Assembly: GCA_004000035.1 (NCBI GenBank)
Contig: RJAE01000011.1
Span: 62,001-126,000 of the forward strand
Length of the DNA stretch: 64,000 bases
Direction of reading: 5' to 3'
From: Arthrobacter sulfonylureivorans
GTDB taxonomy: Bacteria > Actinomycetota > Actinomycetes > Actinomycetales > Micrococcaceae
Shown: positions 33,708 through 42,080 of the stretch, piece after piece
How positions within the stretch are numbered: the first letter of the stretch is position 1
How the letters are laid out: every line of letters begins with the position of its first letter
The notes under the pieces: generated by a model
The model's database searches: none
The model's input: only the letters and a program-made list of their open reading frames with translations
Told to the model about the DNA's origin: nothing
Program-made: the position numbers and the translations under genes

Positions 33708-34682
33708 GTGAAAGCACTTAGGTTTGTCGCGGAGAACACCGCCAAGGTGGAGGAACTGCCCATCCCGGAGATTGCCGCGGACGAAGTCCTGGTCGCCGCC
33801 CGCTCGGTTGGCATCTGCCACTCAGACATCGAACTGCTCGAAGGGCGCTACATCATCCCGTTCGAGTACCCGATCATTCCGGGGCATGAATGGTCCGGAG
33901 AAATCGTCAAGGTCGGCTCCGGCGTTAAGGACTTTGCCGTCGGCGACCGGGTAGTCGGTGAATGCGTCATCGGTGAGGACCACTTCGGCTTTTCCATCAG
34001 CGGCGCCGCGGCCGAATTCTTCGTCGCCAAGCCATCCTGGCTGCACAAGCTGCCCGATGAAGTCTCCTACGCCAGCGGAGCCATGGTGGAGCCGTTCAGC
34101 TGCGGCTTCTACGGGCTCATGCGCGCCCGCAACGTCAATGCCAGCGACGTGGTTGTGGTCATGGGCGCCGGACCCATCGGCTTGGGCGTTGTCGCGGGAG
34201 CATCCGCGCTGGGCGCGCACACCATCGCCGTCGAACCGTCCGCAGCCCGCCGCGCAGCGGCGCTGGAACTCGGGGCCGATCAGGCCGTCACGCCGGAGGA
34301 AATCCGCGACGTCCTCGACAGGGAAAGCAAGGGCCGTGGAGCCGACGTTGTTGTCGAGGCCACCGGACGGCCCGACGTCATGGCGACCGCTCTGGAACTG
34401 GCCGCCCAACGGGCACGGCTGGTTAACGTCGGCATCGACGTCGGCAGCACCGCCCCCGCGCAACTCGGCCTGATCCAGTCCAAGGAACTGGAAGTTCTAG
34501 GGGCCATTGGATCACCTGGCGTCTGGCCCGCAACCTTGCGATTCCTCGCCAAGAGCAAGATCGACCTTGGCCGGCTGGTCACCAAGACGTTCCCTGTGGA
34601 CGACGCACTGATCGCCCTTGAGGAGTCCCAGAAGCCGGCGGAAAACATCAAGGTCCACCTGCAGTTCAACGCCAGCCTCTAA
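33708..34682 (+). CDS. Medium-chain (zinc-type) dehydrogenase lacking the structural-zinc lobe
   Basis: A 324-residue MDR-family protein. Catalytic-zinc ligands Cys37 (GICHSD) and the GHEW pair (about 60-61) are present, and the NAD(P) motif is VVVVMGAGPIGLGVVAG. The usual four-cysteine structural-zinc loop after GDRV is absent; the segment reads GECVIGEDHFGFSISGAAAEFF. Likely substrates are polyols or sugars carried by the adjoining ABC importer. It starts at GTG 33708 after AAGGAGA and is followed by an SDR gene 48 bases downstream, apparently in the same operon. Confidence 0.9.
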   Translation: MKALRFVAENTAKVEELPIPEIAADEVLVAARSVGICHSDIELLEGRYIIPFEYPIIPGHEWSGEIVKVGSGVKDFAVGDRVVGECVIGEDHFGFSISGAAAEFFVAKPSWLHKLPDEVSYASGAMVEPFSCGFYGLMRARNVNASDVVVVMGAGPIGLGVVAGASALGAHTIAVEPSAARRAAALELGADQAVTPEEIRDVLDRESKGRGADVVVEATGRPDVMATALELAAQRARLVNVGIDVGSTAPAQLGLIQSKELEVLGAIGSPGVWPATLRFLAKSKIDLGRLVTKTFPVDDALIALEESQKPAENIKVHLQFNASL

Positions 34683-34730
34683 GGTCGGCCTGCAGCACGC
34701 AATTTGACAGGAATGAGGACAGGAAGACAC

Positions 34731-35501
34731 ATGAACCGCCTGGAAAACAAGATTGCCATCATTACCGGTGCCGGCAACGGCATGGGCCGTGCCACAGCGG
34801 AACTGTTCGCACGGGAAGGCGCAACTGTTGCGGTGACCGACCTATCCGAAGAGCACGGCAAGCATACGGTGCGCAACATCGAAGCAGCCGGCGGTAAGGC
34901 CGAGTTCTGGCGCCTGGACGTCAGCAATGAAAGCAACGTCGAAGAAGTCTTTGCGGACGTCCGCAAGACTTTCGGCAAGCTGGATATCCTCGTCAACAAC
35001 GCCGGGATCTCGGGTGTGGACAAGCCCACCCACGAGGTCACGGAAGCGGAATGGGACCTGGTCTTCGCCGTGGACGTCAAAGGCGTCTTCTTCTGCACCA
35101 AGCACGCCATCGGCCACATGAAGGCCAACGGCGGCGGCAGCATCGTGAACATGTCCTCCATTTACGGGCTTGTAGGTTCACACGAAATGGCTCCCTACCA
35201 CGCCGCCAAGGGCGCCGTGACCATCATGACCAAGAAGGATGCAGCGACGTACGGCAAGGACAACATCCGGGTGAACTCTGTTCATCCGGGCACCATCCTT
35301 ACTCCCTTCGTCAGGGAGCTGGCCGAGCGCAGCGAGGGGGGCCTCCGCGGCTATCTGGACATCATGGAACCCAAACACCCGATCGGGCATGTGGGCGACC
35401 CCGACGACGTCGCTTACGCCATTGTCTTCCTGGCCTCGGACGAGGCTCGCTTCGTACACGGAGCGTCCCTCGTCGTTGACGGTGGCTACACAGCCGTTTA
35501 G
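34731..35501 (+). CDS. SDR-family oxidoreductase (classical)
   Basis: The 256-residue product has all catalytic elements: TGAGNGMGRATAE for the cofactor, NNAGISG, Ser in NMSSIYG, and the intact YHAAK motif in MAPYHAAKGAV. It ends with the usual VHGASLVVDGGYTAV. The ATG at 34731 follows AGGA. As the last gene of the sugar-ABC operon, before a perfect terminator, it probably oxidises a secondary alcohol of the imported sugar or polyol. Confidence 0.92.
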   Translation: MNRLENKIAIITGAGNGMGRATAELFAREGATVAVTDLSEEHGKHTVRNIEAAGGKAEFWRLDVSNESNVEEVFADVRKTFGKLDILVNNAGISGVDKPTHEVTEAEWDLVFAVDVKGVFFCTKHAIGHMKANGGGSIVNMSSIYGLVGSHEMAPYHAAKGAVTIMTKKDAATYGKDNIRVNSVHPGTILTPFVRELAERSEGGLRGYLDIMEPKHPIGHVGDPDDVAYAIVFLASDEARFVHGASLVVDGGYTAV

Positions 35502-35513
35502 CGAGCAAAATAC

Positions 35514-35559
35514 AAGGACGCCGGTAGGCGGGAATGCGTTCCCGCCTACCGGCGTCCTT
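35514..35559. terminator. Perfect 21-bp terminator, convergent
   Basis: 35514-35534 and 35539-35559 are exact complements with a TGCG loop; AAGG...CCTT ends give a T-containing tail both ways. It serves the SDR gene (+) and the XRE-cupin gene (-). Confidence 0.85.
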
Positions 35560-35567
35560 CGTGTTGC

Positions 35568-36299
35568 CTAGCCTTGTCTCCCGACGACAAACCACAGGGC
35601 AACGCAGGCCTCATCGTAAGGGTTGCTCAGCCGGTGGGGGATGGACGAATCAAAGTTAAGGCTGTCGCCCGGCTGCATAGTCTGCCGCGCGAAGGCGACC
35701 TGGACCTCCAGCTGGCCGGAGAGAATGTGTATGTATTCTTTGCCGCCGTGATGCATCAGATTGTCCGGTCGGCATGACTCAGTTCCCGGCGGATATGTCA
35801 CGCGCAGGAACTCCACAACCGGATCATCACTAGGCGTCAGGCGTTCCCATCGTACCCGGCCCATCAACAATTCAGGCCGTTCATCAGCTCGCTGCAGGCC
35901 CGGCAGGGAACCGGTCTCCGGAAGCGGAACGACGGAGCTGTCGGATTCATCTGACGGCGCGTGGGAATGTCTGGTGGTGCCGGCGGGGCGTTCTGCAACG
36001 ACGGGGTCAGGTGGCTCTTGAAGGGTGACCGCCGCAGAGGACCCGTCGTCTTGCATCAGAGAGTCCAGGGACAAGCCCAGCTCCGAGACGATGGCGTACA
36101 GCGTTCCCACCGAGGGAGTTGCCCTGCCGAGCTCCACCTGTGAAACGAAGCTCGGGGAGACGTCGATCCTGCGGGCCATCTCCCGTAGCGACATGCCAGC
36201 GTCCGCGCGGGCACGCCTCAGCCGGCTTCCCAGTTGGGTCCGGTTGTCGATCGACGGCTGCTCCGATTCCAGCCCCGAGCCTGCTGCCGAGTTACTCAT
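35568..36299 (-). CDS. XRE-family regulator with C-terminal cupin domain
   Basis: A 243-residue protein. The helix-turn-helix lies at about residues 22-77 (LGSRLRRARADAGMSLREMARRIDVSPSFVSQVELGRATPSVGTL). The cupin domain fills the C-terminal half (MHHGGKEYIHILSGQLEVQVAFARQTMQPGDSLNFDSSIPHRLSNP). This architecture is common in regulators that sense small metabolites through the cupin pocket (PuuR-like). It is divergent from the dehydrogenase at 36.5 kb; the inverted repeat at 36436-36457 in that gap is a candidate operator. Confidence 0.93.
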   Translation of the reverse strand: MSNSAAGSGLESEQPSIDNRTQLGSRLRRARADAGMSLREMARRIDVSPSFVSQVELGRATPSVGTLYAIVSELGLSLDSLMQDDGSSAAVTLQEPPDPVVAERPAGTTRHSHAPSDESDSSVVPLPETGSLPGLQRADERPELLMGRVRWERLTPSDDPVVEFLRVTYPPGTESCRPDNLMHHGGKEYIHILSGQLEVQVAFARQTMQPGDSLNFDSSIPHRLSNPYDEACVALWFVVGRQG

Positions 36300-36435
36300 C
36301 TGGTGTGCACCCTCCGGATCTCGTCAGTCCCCCCGCCGCACCTGCAGGGTGTTGACTCAAACTTAACGCTTCTGTCTAAAAGTAGGCCTTTGGCGGCCAG
36401 CCATGTCTCGCACTTCAAGCACTTTTTGTGTTTTG

Positions 36436-36457
36436 ACACACCAGAATCCGGGTGTGT
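36436..36457. promoter_or_regulatory. Candidate operator/promoter upstream of the 36.5-kb dehydrogenase
   Basis: ACACACC (36436-36442) and GGTGTGT (36451-36457) are exact inverted arms separated by 8 bases. They overlap a TTGACA (36433-36438) with TAGATT 18 bases further, so a repressor bound here would block a sigma-70-like promoter. The divergent XRE-cupin protein is the likely binder. Confidence 0.55.
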
Positions 36458-36541
36458 AGATTCACATGTAAAGTAGGAGTATACATCCGTGGGCTGGGCG
36501 AAGCCAGCATGCGGTTCTGCATTGCAGTAGAGGAGAGCAAA

Positions 36542-37603
36542 GTGACCCAAGCCATGAAAGCAGCCGTCTACTACGGTGCCCACGATATCCGAATTGAAGA
36601 GCGGCCTGTCCCCGAGCGTGCAGCCGGCGAGGCGCTCATTCGCGTCCTACGCTCAGGAATCTGCGGAACCGACGCCTCGGAATGGACCGCGGGCCCGAAA
36701 GTGTTTCCCGTTGAGCGCATGCATCCCAACAGTGGCCACATGGGTCCGCTGATTCCCGGCCATGAGTTCGTCGGCGAAGTGGTGGAGGCCGATCCTGGGG
36801 CGGCTTTTTCGGTTGGTGACTTGGTGGCCTCCGGGGCCGGAGTCTGGTGCGGCGAGTGCGAGCGTTGCCATGAAGGGCGGACGAATTTGTGCCTCAGCTA
36901 CCGCACTCTCGGCCTGAATGTGCACGGTGGCATGGCGGAGTACGTGTCCGCGCCGGTTAAGACGCTACGGCCCATCCCGGCGGGCCTCTCGGTCGATCAT
37001 GCCGGGCTCGCCCAGCCGTTAGCTGTCGGTATCCACGCCGCGCGGCGGTCCGGGGCAAGAGACGGGGACAACGTGGTGGTTATTGGTGCAGGCGCGATCG
37101 GATCGTTCGTGTTGGCAGGGCTCAAGCATCTGAACGATGTCAACGTCACCGTGGTGGACTTTCCCGGGAGGAAACTGGAACGCGCGCTGCGCTTGGGAGC
37201 GGACCGCACCCTGTCTCCGGCCGAGAACCTGACAGAGCAGATATCGGAGGCACTGGGCGGCGTCAAGCCCGATGTGGTGATTGAGGCCAGCGGAGCGCCC
37301 GGTCAGCTCGCTGCGGCCATGCAGATGGTCAGGGACGGCGGACGAGTCCTGGCTGTGGGCATCCCCAAGGGCGCTCCTGCGCTTGACATCCATTCGATGG
37401 TCTTCCGGGAGGTCTCGCTGGATTCCACCCTTGCCCATGTGTGCGACGAAGACCTTTCCGTTGCACTCGACATCCTTGCAGAGGGAATGCTCGGGGCGGA
37501 ACTCGCGGAGGAGCCCGTGGGGCTGGACCAGTTGGGCGCGTCCCTGGACGCATTGGCGGCAGGAAAAGTCGAGGGCAAAATCCTCATCGATCCCAGTAGG
37601 TAG
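36542..37603 (+). CDS. Zinc-dependent alcohol/polyol dehydrogenase (MDR, threonine-dehydrogenase-like)
   Basis: A 353-residue MDR protein starting at GTG 36542 (AGGAGAG upstream; ATG 36554 is an alternative). Catalytic zinc: Cys in GICGTDASEW and the GHEF pair. The structural-zinc lobe is intact with four Cys in WCGECERCHEGRTNLC, unlike the 33.7-kb relative. The cofactor motif is VVVIGAGAIGSFVLAG. Family members oxidise butanediol, sorbitol, threonine or related secondary alcohols. It is under the apparent XRE-cupin operator. Confidence 0.92.
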   Translation: MTQAMKAAVYYGAHDIRIEERPVPERAAGEALIRVLRSGICGTDASEWTAGPKVFPVERMHPNSGHMGPLIPGHEFVGEVVEADPGAAFSVGDLVASGAGVWCGECERCHEGRTNLCLSYRTLGLNVHGGMAEYVSAPVKTLRPIPAGLSVDHAGLAQPLAVGIHAARRSGARDGDNVVVIGAGAIGSFVLAGLKHLNDVNVTVVDFPGRKLERALRLGADRTLSPAENLTEQISEALGGVKPDVVIEASGAPGQLAAAMQMVRDGGRVLAVGIPKGAPALDIHSMVFREVSLDSTLAHVCDEDLSVALDILAEGMLGAELAEEPVGLDQLGASLDALAAGKVEGKILIDPSR

Positions 37604-37754
37604 GCATACGGGCCGGACAGGGGAGTACGGTTAATCGCCACGACAACTTGAATGCCCCGGAAACCGCAGCGGACTGGCCGGAATCCTTGTGTTGTGCACT
37701 GGCATCGGCAAGGATGCAGGTGCCCCCGTGCTGCGAAGGAGGAGAGTCGACGCG

Positions 37755-38096
37755 ATGACGAAGTATCTGATCTCGTTTCCGAGTGCCGCTATGGCCGTTT
37801 CCGAAGAGGACCTGCCGGCCGTTTCGGATTCGTCGCACGCGGTGGTTCAGGAGGCGAAGGACGCCGGCGTGTGGGTGTTCGGCGGCGGCATCGATGGGAG
37901 CGTCCCGCCGGTCAGGGTCGACGGCGATGGCACCGTGCGTGAGGGCACTTACCCACAGACGGCGCAGCTCGAAGGCGGCTACTCGGTGCTGGACCTGCCC
38001 TCGTATGATGCGGCCTTGGAATGGGCCGCGAAGTTCGCGGTCGCTTGCCGTTGCGCCCAAGAGGTGCGGGCCTTCGGATACGACGCATCCAGCTAA
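37755..38096 (+). CDS. YciI/DGPF-family small protein
   Basis: The 113-residue protein has the YCII-related dimeric alpha/beta fold: MTKYLISFPSAAM, then HAVVQEAKDAGVWVFGGGID and the YPQTAQLEGGYSVLDLPSYDAALEWAAKFA block. Such proteins are often fused to or placed near sigma-factor or regulatory genes; the function is unknown. The ATG at 37755 has GGAGGAGAG upstream. A broken second copy lies at 40243-40440. Confidence 0.85.
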   Translation: MTKYLISFPSAAMAVSEEDLPAVSDSSHAVVQEAKDAGVWVFGGGIDGSVPPVRVDGDGTVREGTYPQTAQLEGGYSVLDLPSYDAALEWAAKFAVACRCAQEVRAFGYDASS

Positions 38097-38134
38097 GTCC
38101 TGGCTGGGCGAACCACCAGAACATGTGAAATGCC

Positions 38135-38164
38135 GGGTGCGGCTCTTTAGGTAGAGCCGCACCC
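38135..38164. terminator. Terminator between YciI and mycothione reductase genes
   Basis: GGGTGCGGCTCT pairs with AGAGCCGCACCC around TTAGGT. It belongs to the same hairpin family as 19682-19719 and 42022-42065 and lies in a convergent gap. Confidence 0.75.
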
Positions 38165-38186
38165 ACGAGGAAAGCGTTCCCTCGTT

Positions 38187-39596
38187 CTAATTGAACTCAA
38201 GTCCGAGTAGCGCGTTCTCGGTGACCTCGGGCAGTGCCGGGTGAATCCAGTACTGCTTGGCCGCGAATTCGCGGATGTCCAAGTCAAAGGCGAGGACGGT
38301 GATCATCTGCTGGATCAGGGTGGAGGCTTGCGGGCCCAGGTAGTGCGCTCCGAGCAGTTTCCCGGTATCGCGATTCGCAATCAATTTGCAGATTCCAGTG
38401 GTGTCTTCCAATGCCCAGCCGTAGGCGACATCCCCATACTTCTGCACCTTGACCGTCAGATTGTGGCCCTGTTCTCGGGCCTGGTCCTCGGTCAGCCCGA
38501 CAGTGGCGACCTGCGGGTAGGTGAAGGTGGCAGCCGGAACGTGGTCGTGCGGCATCTTCCGCAGATTGTCCGGGTGGAGCAAGTTGTGGCGCACGGCGCG
38601 CATCTCCGCGTTGGCCACGTGCTTGAGCATGTAGGGCGAGGAAACATCGCCGAGGGCCCAGACACCCTGGGCGGTGGTCGAGCGGCCGTACTCGTCGACG
38701 CGGACACGTCCGTCGTCGGTCATTTCGATCCCGGCAGAGGCCAGGTCCAATTGGTCGCCGTTGGGCACGCGCCCGGTGGCCACCAGCAGTACCTCTGCGG
38801 TGACGGAGGTGCCGTCGTCGAGCCTGACGGTGACGCCCTCGGTGGTCTCCTCGGCGCCGATGGCGGTTCGGCCGGACAGGAGACGGTATCGCTGGGCGGC
38901 GATATCGTTGAACTGCTCGCCCAGCTCGGTGTCCAGGCTACGCAGCAGTGAAGAGCGAGAGATGATGGTTACCTCGGTGCCGAGGGCCTCGAAGACGTGG
39001 GCGAACTCCATGGCGATGTAGCCTCCGCCAATGATCACCATGGACTTTGGCTGCTCGGGCAGGCGCATGATGTCCTCGTTGGTGTAGTACCGCACTCCGG
39101 AGGCGGCGATGGAGTTGGGAATGAAGGGGCGGGAGCCGGCCGCGATGACGACCTGGTCGCCGGAGATGATCTTCTGCTGCTGGCCTTGGCCGGTGCGCAG
39201 CGTGCGTTCACCAACGAAGACAGCATGCTGGTCGTAGACGTCGATGTTGGGAGTCTGCGGACCGCGGCGGTACTCCTCACCCCCGCCGGCGATCGGGTCG
39301 ATGCGGTTTTCGAAGATGCGGGTAACCATTCCGGGCCAGTCCACGGAGTTGACCTGGGCATTCACGCCCAGCCGCCCGGCCTGGGCGGTCTCCAGTGCGG
39401 CGTCGGCTGCATAGACGTACATCTTCGTGGGGATGCAGCCGACATTGAGGCAGGTGCCGCCGAAGGTTCCCTTCTCGATGATTGCGATCGATTTGTCCTC
39501 GAACTCGGGCCCGGGAATTGAGTTTCCGGATCCGGTGCCGATGACGATCAGGTCGTAGTGCGCATCGACGGCGATTTCGCTGGCAGAGGTATCCAT
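38187..39596 (-). CDS. mtr: Mycothione reductase
   Basis: The 469-residue flavoprotein disulfide reductase has the redox pair Cys49-Cys54 in GGTCLNVGCIPTK, an N-terminal DLIVIGTGSGN FAD site, VIIGGGYIAMEFAHVFEALG for NADPH, and the C-terminal dimer motif with the catalytic His in YWIHPALPE. GTGSGNS and overall length match mycothione reductases rather than lipoamide or glutathione reductases. It keeps mycothiol reduced in the cytoplasm; mycothiol is an Actinobacteria thiol, which supports the taxonomy. It is 93 bases downstream of a MarR gene on the same strand. Confidence 0.9.
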   Translation of the reverse strand: MDTSASEIAVDAHYDLIVIGTGSGNSIPGPEFEDKSIAIIEKGTFGGTCLNVGCIPTKMYVYAADAALETAQAGRLGVNAQVNSVDWPGMVTRIFENRIDPIAGGGEEYRRGPQTPNIDVYDQHAVFVGERTLRTGQGQQQKIISGDQVVIAAGSRPFIPNSIAASGVRYYTNEDIMRLPEQPKSMVIIGGGYIAMEFAHVFEALGTEVTIISRSSLLRSLDTELGEQFNDIAAQRYRLLSGRTAIGAEETTEGVTVRLDDGTSVTAEVLLVATGRVPNGDQLDLASAGIEMTDDGRVRVDEYGRSTTAQGVWALGDVSSPYMLKHVANAEMRAVRHNLLHPDNLRKMPHDHVPAATFTYPQVATVGLTEDQAREQGHNLTVKVQKYGDVAYGWALEDTTGICKLIANRDTGKLLGAHYLGPQASTLIQQMITVLAFDLDIREFAAKQYWIHPALPEVTENALLGLEFN

Positions 39597-39689
39597 GGCA
39601 AGTCCTAACTAGGGGTTCGTTTTGGCGTGGGGGCGCGGCAAGGGGCGGGCCGGACACCGGGAGGCAACCGGCTGGAGAGGCGGGTCGGG

Positions 39690-40166
39690 TTATTTGGTGG
39701 TGGCGATCTTCCACAGCAGGGTGCGCAGTTGCCGGACGTCGTCCTCGCCGAAGCCGGCAAGGGTCTGCTCGACTACCTGATCGCGTGCGGCAAGGGCGCG
39801 GTTCAGCACAGCCTGGCCTTCGTCGGTGGTGCGTGGAATGCGGATGCGACGGTTCGCAGGATCGGCGTCCCGCACCACGTAGCCCTGCTTTTCGAGCCGG
39901 TCGATAATCGACATCAGCGTGGACTTGTCGAGACCGAGCGTGGTGGCGATCTCGATCTGGGTGCGCGGCGTGCCATCTCCGGCCACCGCAAGCACCAGCG
40001 TGTCACGCATATCGTGCAAGCCGTTGTCCCGGCAAGCAGCATCGAAGTTCCCGGTCAGCACTCCGACCGCACGATGCATCAGCCAAGTCAGGTCGCTGGT
40101 GAAAGGGCTGTCCACCGTCGCACACGGCTTGAGTGACGGTGTGTCGAGATCAACTTTGGGCAACAT
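39690..40166 (-). CDS. MarR-family transcriptional regulator
   Basis: A 158-residue winged-helix protein: TQIEIATTLGLDKSTLMSIIDRLEKQGYVVRDADPANRRIRIPRTTDEG is the HTH and wing, with dimerisation helices at both ends. MarR proteins answer to aromatics or oxidants. It lies upstream of mycothione reductase in the same direction, suggesting control of the thiol response, and is divergent from the gap holding the broken YciI copy and operator 8. Confidence 0.92.
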   Translation of the reverse strand: MLPKVDLDTPSLKPCATVDSPFTSDLTWLMHRAVGVLTGNFDAACRDNGLHDMRDTLVLAVAGDGTPRTQIEIATTLGLDKSTLMSIIDRLEKQGYVVRDADPANRRIRIPRTTDEGQAVLNRALAARDQVVEQTLAGFGEDDVRQLRTLLWKIATTK

Positions 40167-40242
40167 GCGCCCATCGTATCGACGGACCTCCGATAGTCCA
40201 ATTTCGGATGATCTTGTCTCAGACGGCCTAGATCCCGATGGG

Positions 40243-40440
40243 ATGACGAAGGACTTGATCTCGTTTCCGAGTGCGGCCTCGACTCTGAAGAGGAACTGCC
40301 CGACGGCGCAGGATGCGGCGCACGCGGTGGTACAGGAGGACGAAGGACGCCGGCGTTTACGTGTTCGGCGGTGGCATTGACGAGATCGTTCCGCCGGTCA
40401 TCGTCGACCGTTGTTGGGGCAGTGCGTGAGGGTCTCGCCG
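40243..40440 (+). pseudogene. Truncated, frameshifted copy of the YciI-like gene at 37755
   Basis: The frame begins MTKDLISFPSAAS and continues HAVVQEDEG, then loses frame; the DNA tracks 37755-37950 (tcgtttccgagtgc, gcgcacgcggtggt, gaaggacgccggcgt, tgttcggcggtggcat all recur). An indel near GAGGAcGAAGG shifts the reading frame, and homology stops near GTGCGTGAGGG. It lies in the 410-base gap 40167-40576, which otherwise holds only operator 8 and a promoter region. Confidence 0.85.
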
Positions 40441-40492
40441 ACATCCGATTAAACCTCGAAGTAATGCCAAGCCGCCGTTGAACTTGCAATTC

Positions 40493-40507
40493 GATACGTA
40501 TAGTATC
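40493..40507 (+). promoter_or_regulatory. Operator 8, upstream of the MFS permease
   Basis: GATACGTATAGTATC sits inside a larger perfect palindrome TTCGATAC-N5-GTATCGAA (40490-40510). It lies 67 bases before the MFS start, tying this permease to the catabolic regulon at 2-21 kb. Confidence 0.85.
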
Positions 40508-40576
40508 GAACCTCATAACGTGGGGTGCATCACGTTTCTTGATCAACGCGTTTCGAACGGAGAGGTTCTTAATTCC

Positions 40577-41992
40577 ATGACAGTATCCATCGGCGGGCCG
40601 CGTAGCTTGTCAGAGCTAACGGACTCTATTGGCCTCACCTGGCGTCATTGGGTCTACTTCGTGCTCATCGCGCTCATCCTCCTCGCTGATGGGATGGACG
40701 TGACGATCGTGGCCCATATTTTCCCCTCGCTTATTCAGGAATGGGGTGTTTCGATTGGCGGCGGGATCGCGCTCGTCGTCACGAGCGGGTTTATCGCTAT
40801 GGGTCTCGGCGCAGTGGTCGCCGGTCGCCTAGCGGACCTTTGGGGACGCAAAGCAGTCCTGGTCGGCACCACCGTGGTATTCGGCGTGGGAACCACACTT
40901 GGTGCAACGTCCACCGACTTCACCTCGTTCACGGCATGGCGCCTGATTGCCTGCCTCGGCATGGGCGCAGCAATGGCGGCGGGAAACACCTTGCTCGCGG
41001 ATCTCGTTCCCGCGAAGCGGCGCTCCGCGTTGCTCGCCGCTGCGTATGCCGGGGTGGGTCTGGGCGTCACGGTCGGCGCCACCCTGGCTGGCATCCTGAT
41101 TCCGACGGGCGGTTGGCGGGCTTTGCTTGTTGCGGGCGGCGTTATCCCGCTCGCACTCATCGTCGTGCTTGCGTTGGTCGTCCCCGAGTCCCCGGCCTTC
41201 TACGCCGCCCGCGGCGCGGTCGAAAAGGCCCAGAGGGTGCTGCGACGTCTCGCTTCAAGAGAGGATCTCGGGATCGTCGAGCTGAAGGCGCCGGTGAAGA
41301 ACGACCGTCGCGAAGCCCTCGGCCTCATCCTTTCCAAGCGCTTCGCGCCGAGCACCGTGCTCTTGTGGGTCTTCGGATTCTTGTCACTGGGCACGCAGCT
41401 GATCATCGCTCAGTACCTTCCTACGCTGCTCCAGTTGCCCGTCCCTGGCCTCGATACAGTGCAGAGCAGCACGATCGTCGGCGTCTACGGCTTCGCTAGT
41501 GTTATCGGTGGCCTGGCACTCGGGGCGGTCCTCGCAAAGGTCTCCAGATTCCTGATTATCGGCGTCCTGCTGGTCCTGTCCGCTGCGATGGCGATCGTCA
41601 TCGGTCTGATCCCCGATGCCAGCTTTGGAATCCTGCTCGCAGTGCTTACCGTGACTGGACTGATCATTCCCACCGCTTGCGGCCCAACCCGGACCGTGCT
41701 CGCTGCGGCGGCCTACCCGACGAAGGCCCGCGGCACTGGTGTGGGATCGACGGAGTTCGGCGCACGCGTCGGTTCGGCAGTGGGTGGGGCGGTAGGCGGA
41801 ACAGTCATCGGCGCCGGTCTTGGCCTTGCGGGCATCTTCCTCGTGCTCCTCATCCCGTTCACGCTCCTCCTCGGGATCCTGGGTGGTCTGAAAGTCCAGG
41901 CGAAGCGAACCGGCGCGGACTCGCAGGGCGGGTTCGAGGAGGAGGCTGCTCCGGTCGTTCCTGCGTCAGCTGCCTCGCCCACTACGCCATAA
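40577..41992 (+). CDS. MFS transporter, aromatic acid:H+ symporter (AAHS) type
   Basis: A 471-residue 12-helix permease. ADGMDVTIVAHIFPSLIQEWGV in helix 1 resembles the D-G-x-D motif of PcaK/BenK/MhpT; GRLADLWGRKAVLVG is the loop 2-3 MFS signature. The ATG at 40577 follows a GGAGAGG about 13 bases upstream; the open frame extends back through the operator and is not used. It probably takes up the aromatic acid that the regulon degrades, since its promoter carries the same operator. Confidence 0.9.
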   Translation: MTVSIGGPRSLSELTDSIGLTWRHWVYFVLIALILLADGMDVTIVAHIFPSLIQEWGVSIGGGIALVVTSGFIAMGLGAVVAGRLADLWGRKAVLVGTTVVFGVGTTLGATSTDFTSFTAWRLIACLGMGAAMAAGNTLLADLVPAKRRSALLAAAYAGVGLGVTVGATLAGILIPTGGWRALLVAGGVIPLALIVVLALVVPESPAFYAARGAVEKAQRVLRRLASREDLGIVELKAPVKNDRREALGLILSKRFAPSTVLLWVFGFLSLGTQLIIAQYLPTLLQLPVPGLDTVQSSTIVGVYGFASVIGGLALGAVLAKVSRFLIIGVLLVLSAAMAIVIGLIPDASFGILLAVLTVTGLIIPTACGPTRTVLAAAAYPTKARGTGVGSTEFGARVGSAVGGAVGGTVIGAGLGLAGIFLVLLIPFTLLLGILGGLKVQAKRTGADSQGGFEEEAAPVVPASAASPTTP

Positions 41993-42021
41993 GGCGTGGT
42001 TTTATTCTCCCAGTCGCGTTG

Positions 42022-42065
42022 AAACGCCGGGTGCGGCCCCACGCGTGGAGCCGCACCCGGCGTTT
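42022..42065. terminator. Perfect 16-bp bidirectional terminator
   Basis: AAACGCCGGGTGCGGC (42022-42037) pairs exactly with 42050-42065. It lies between the convergent MFS and malate synthase genes and is the best copy of the CCGGGTGCGGC hairpin family. Confidence 0.85.
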
Positions 42066-42080
42066 CGTATCTCTGTGCTT

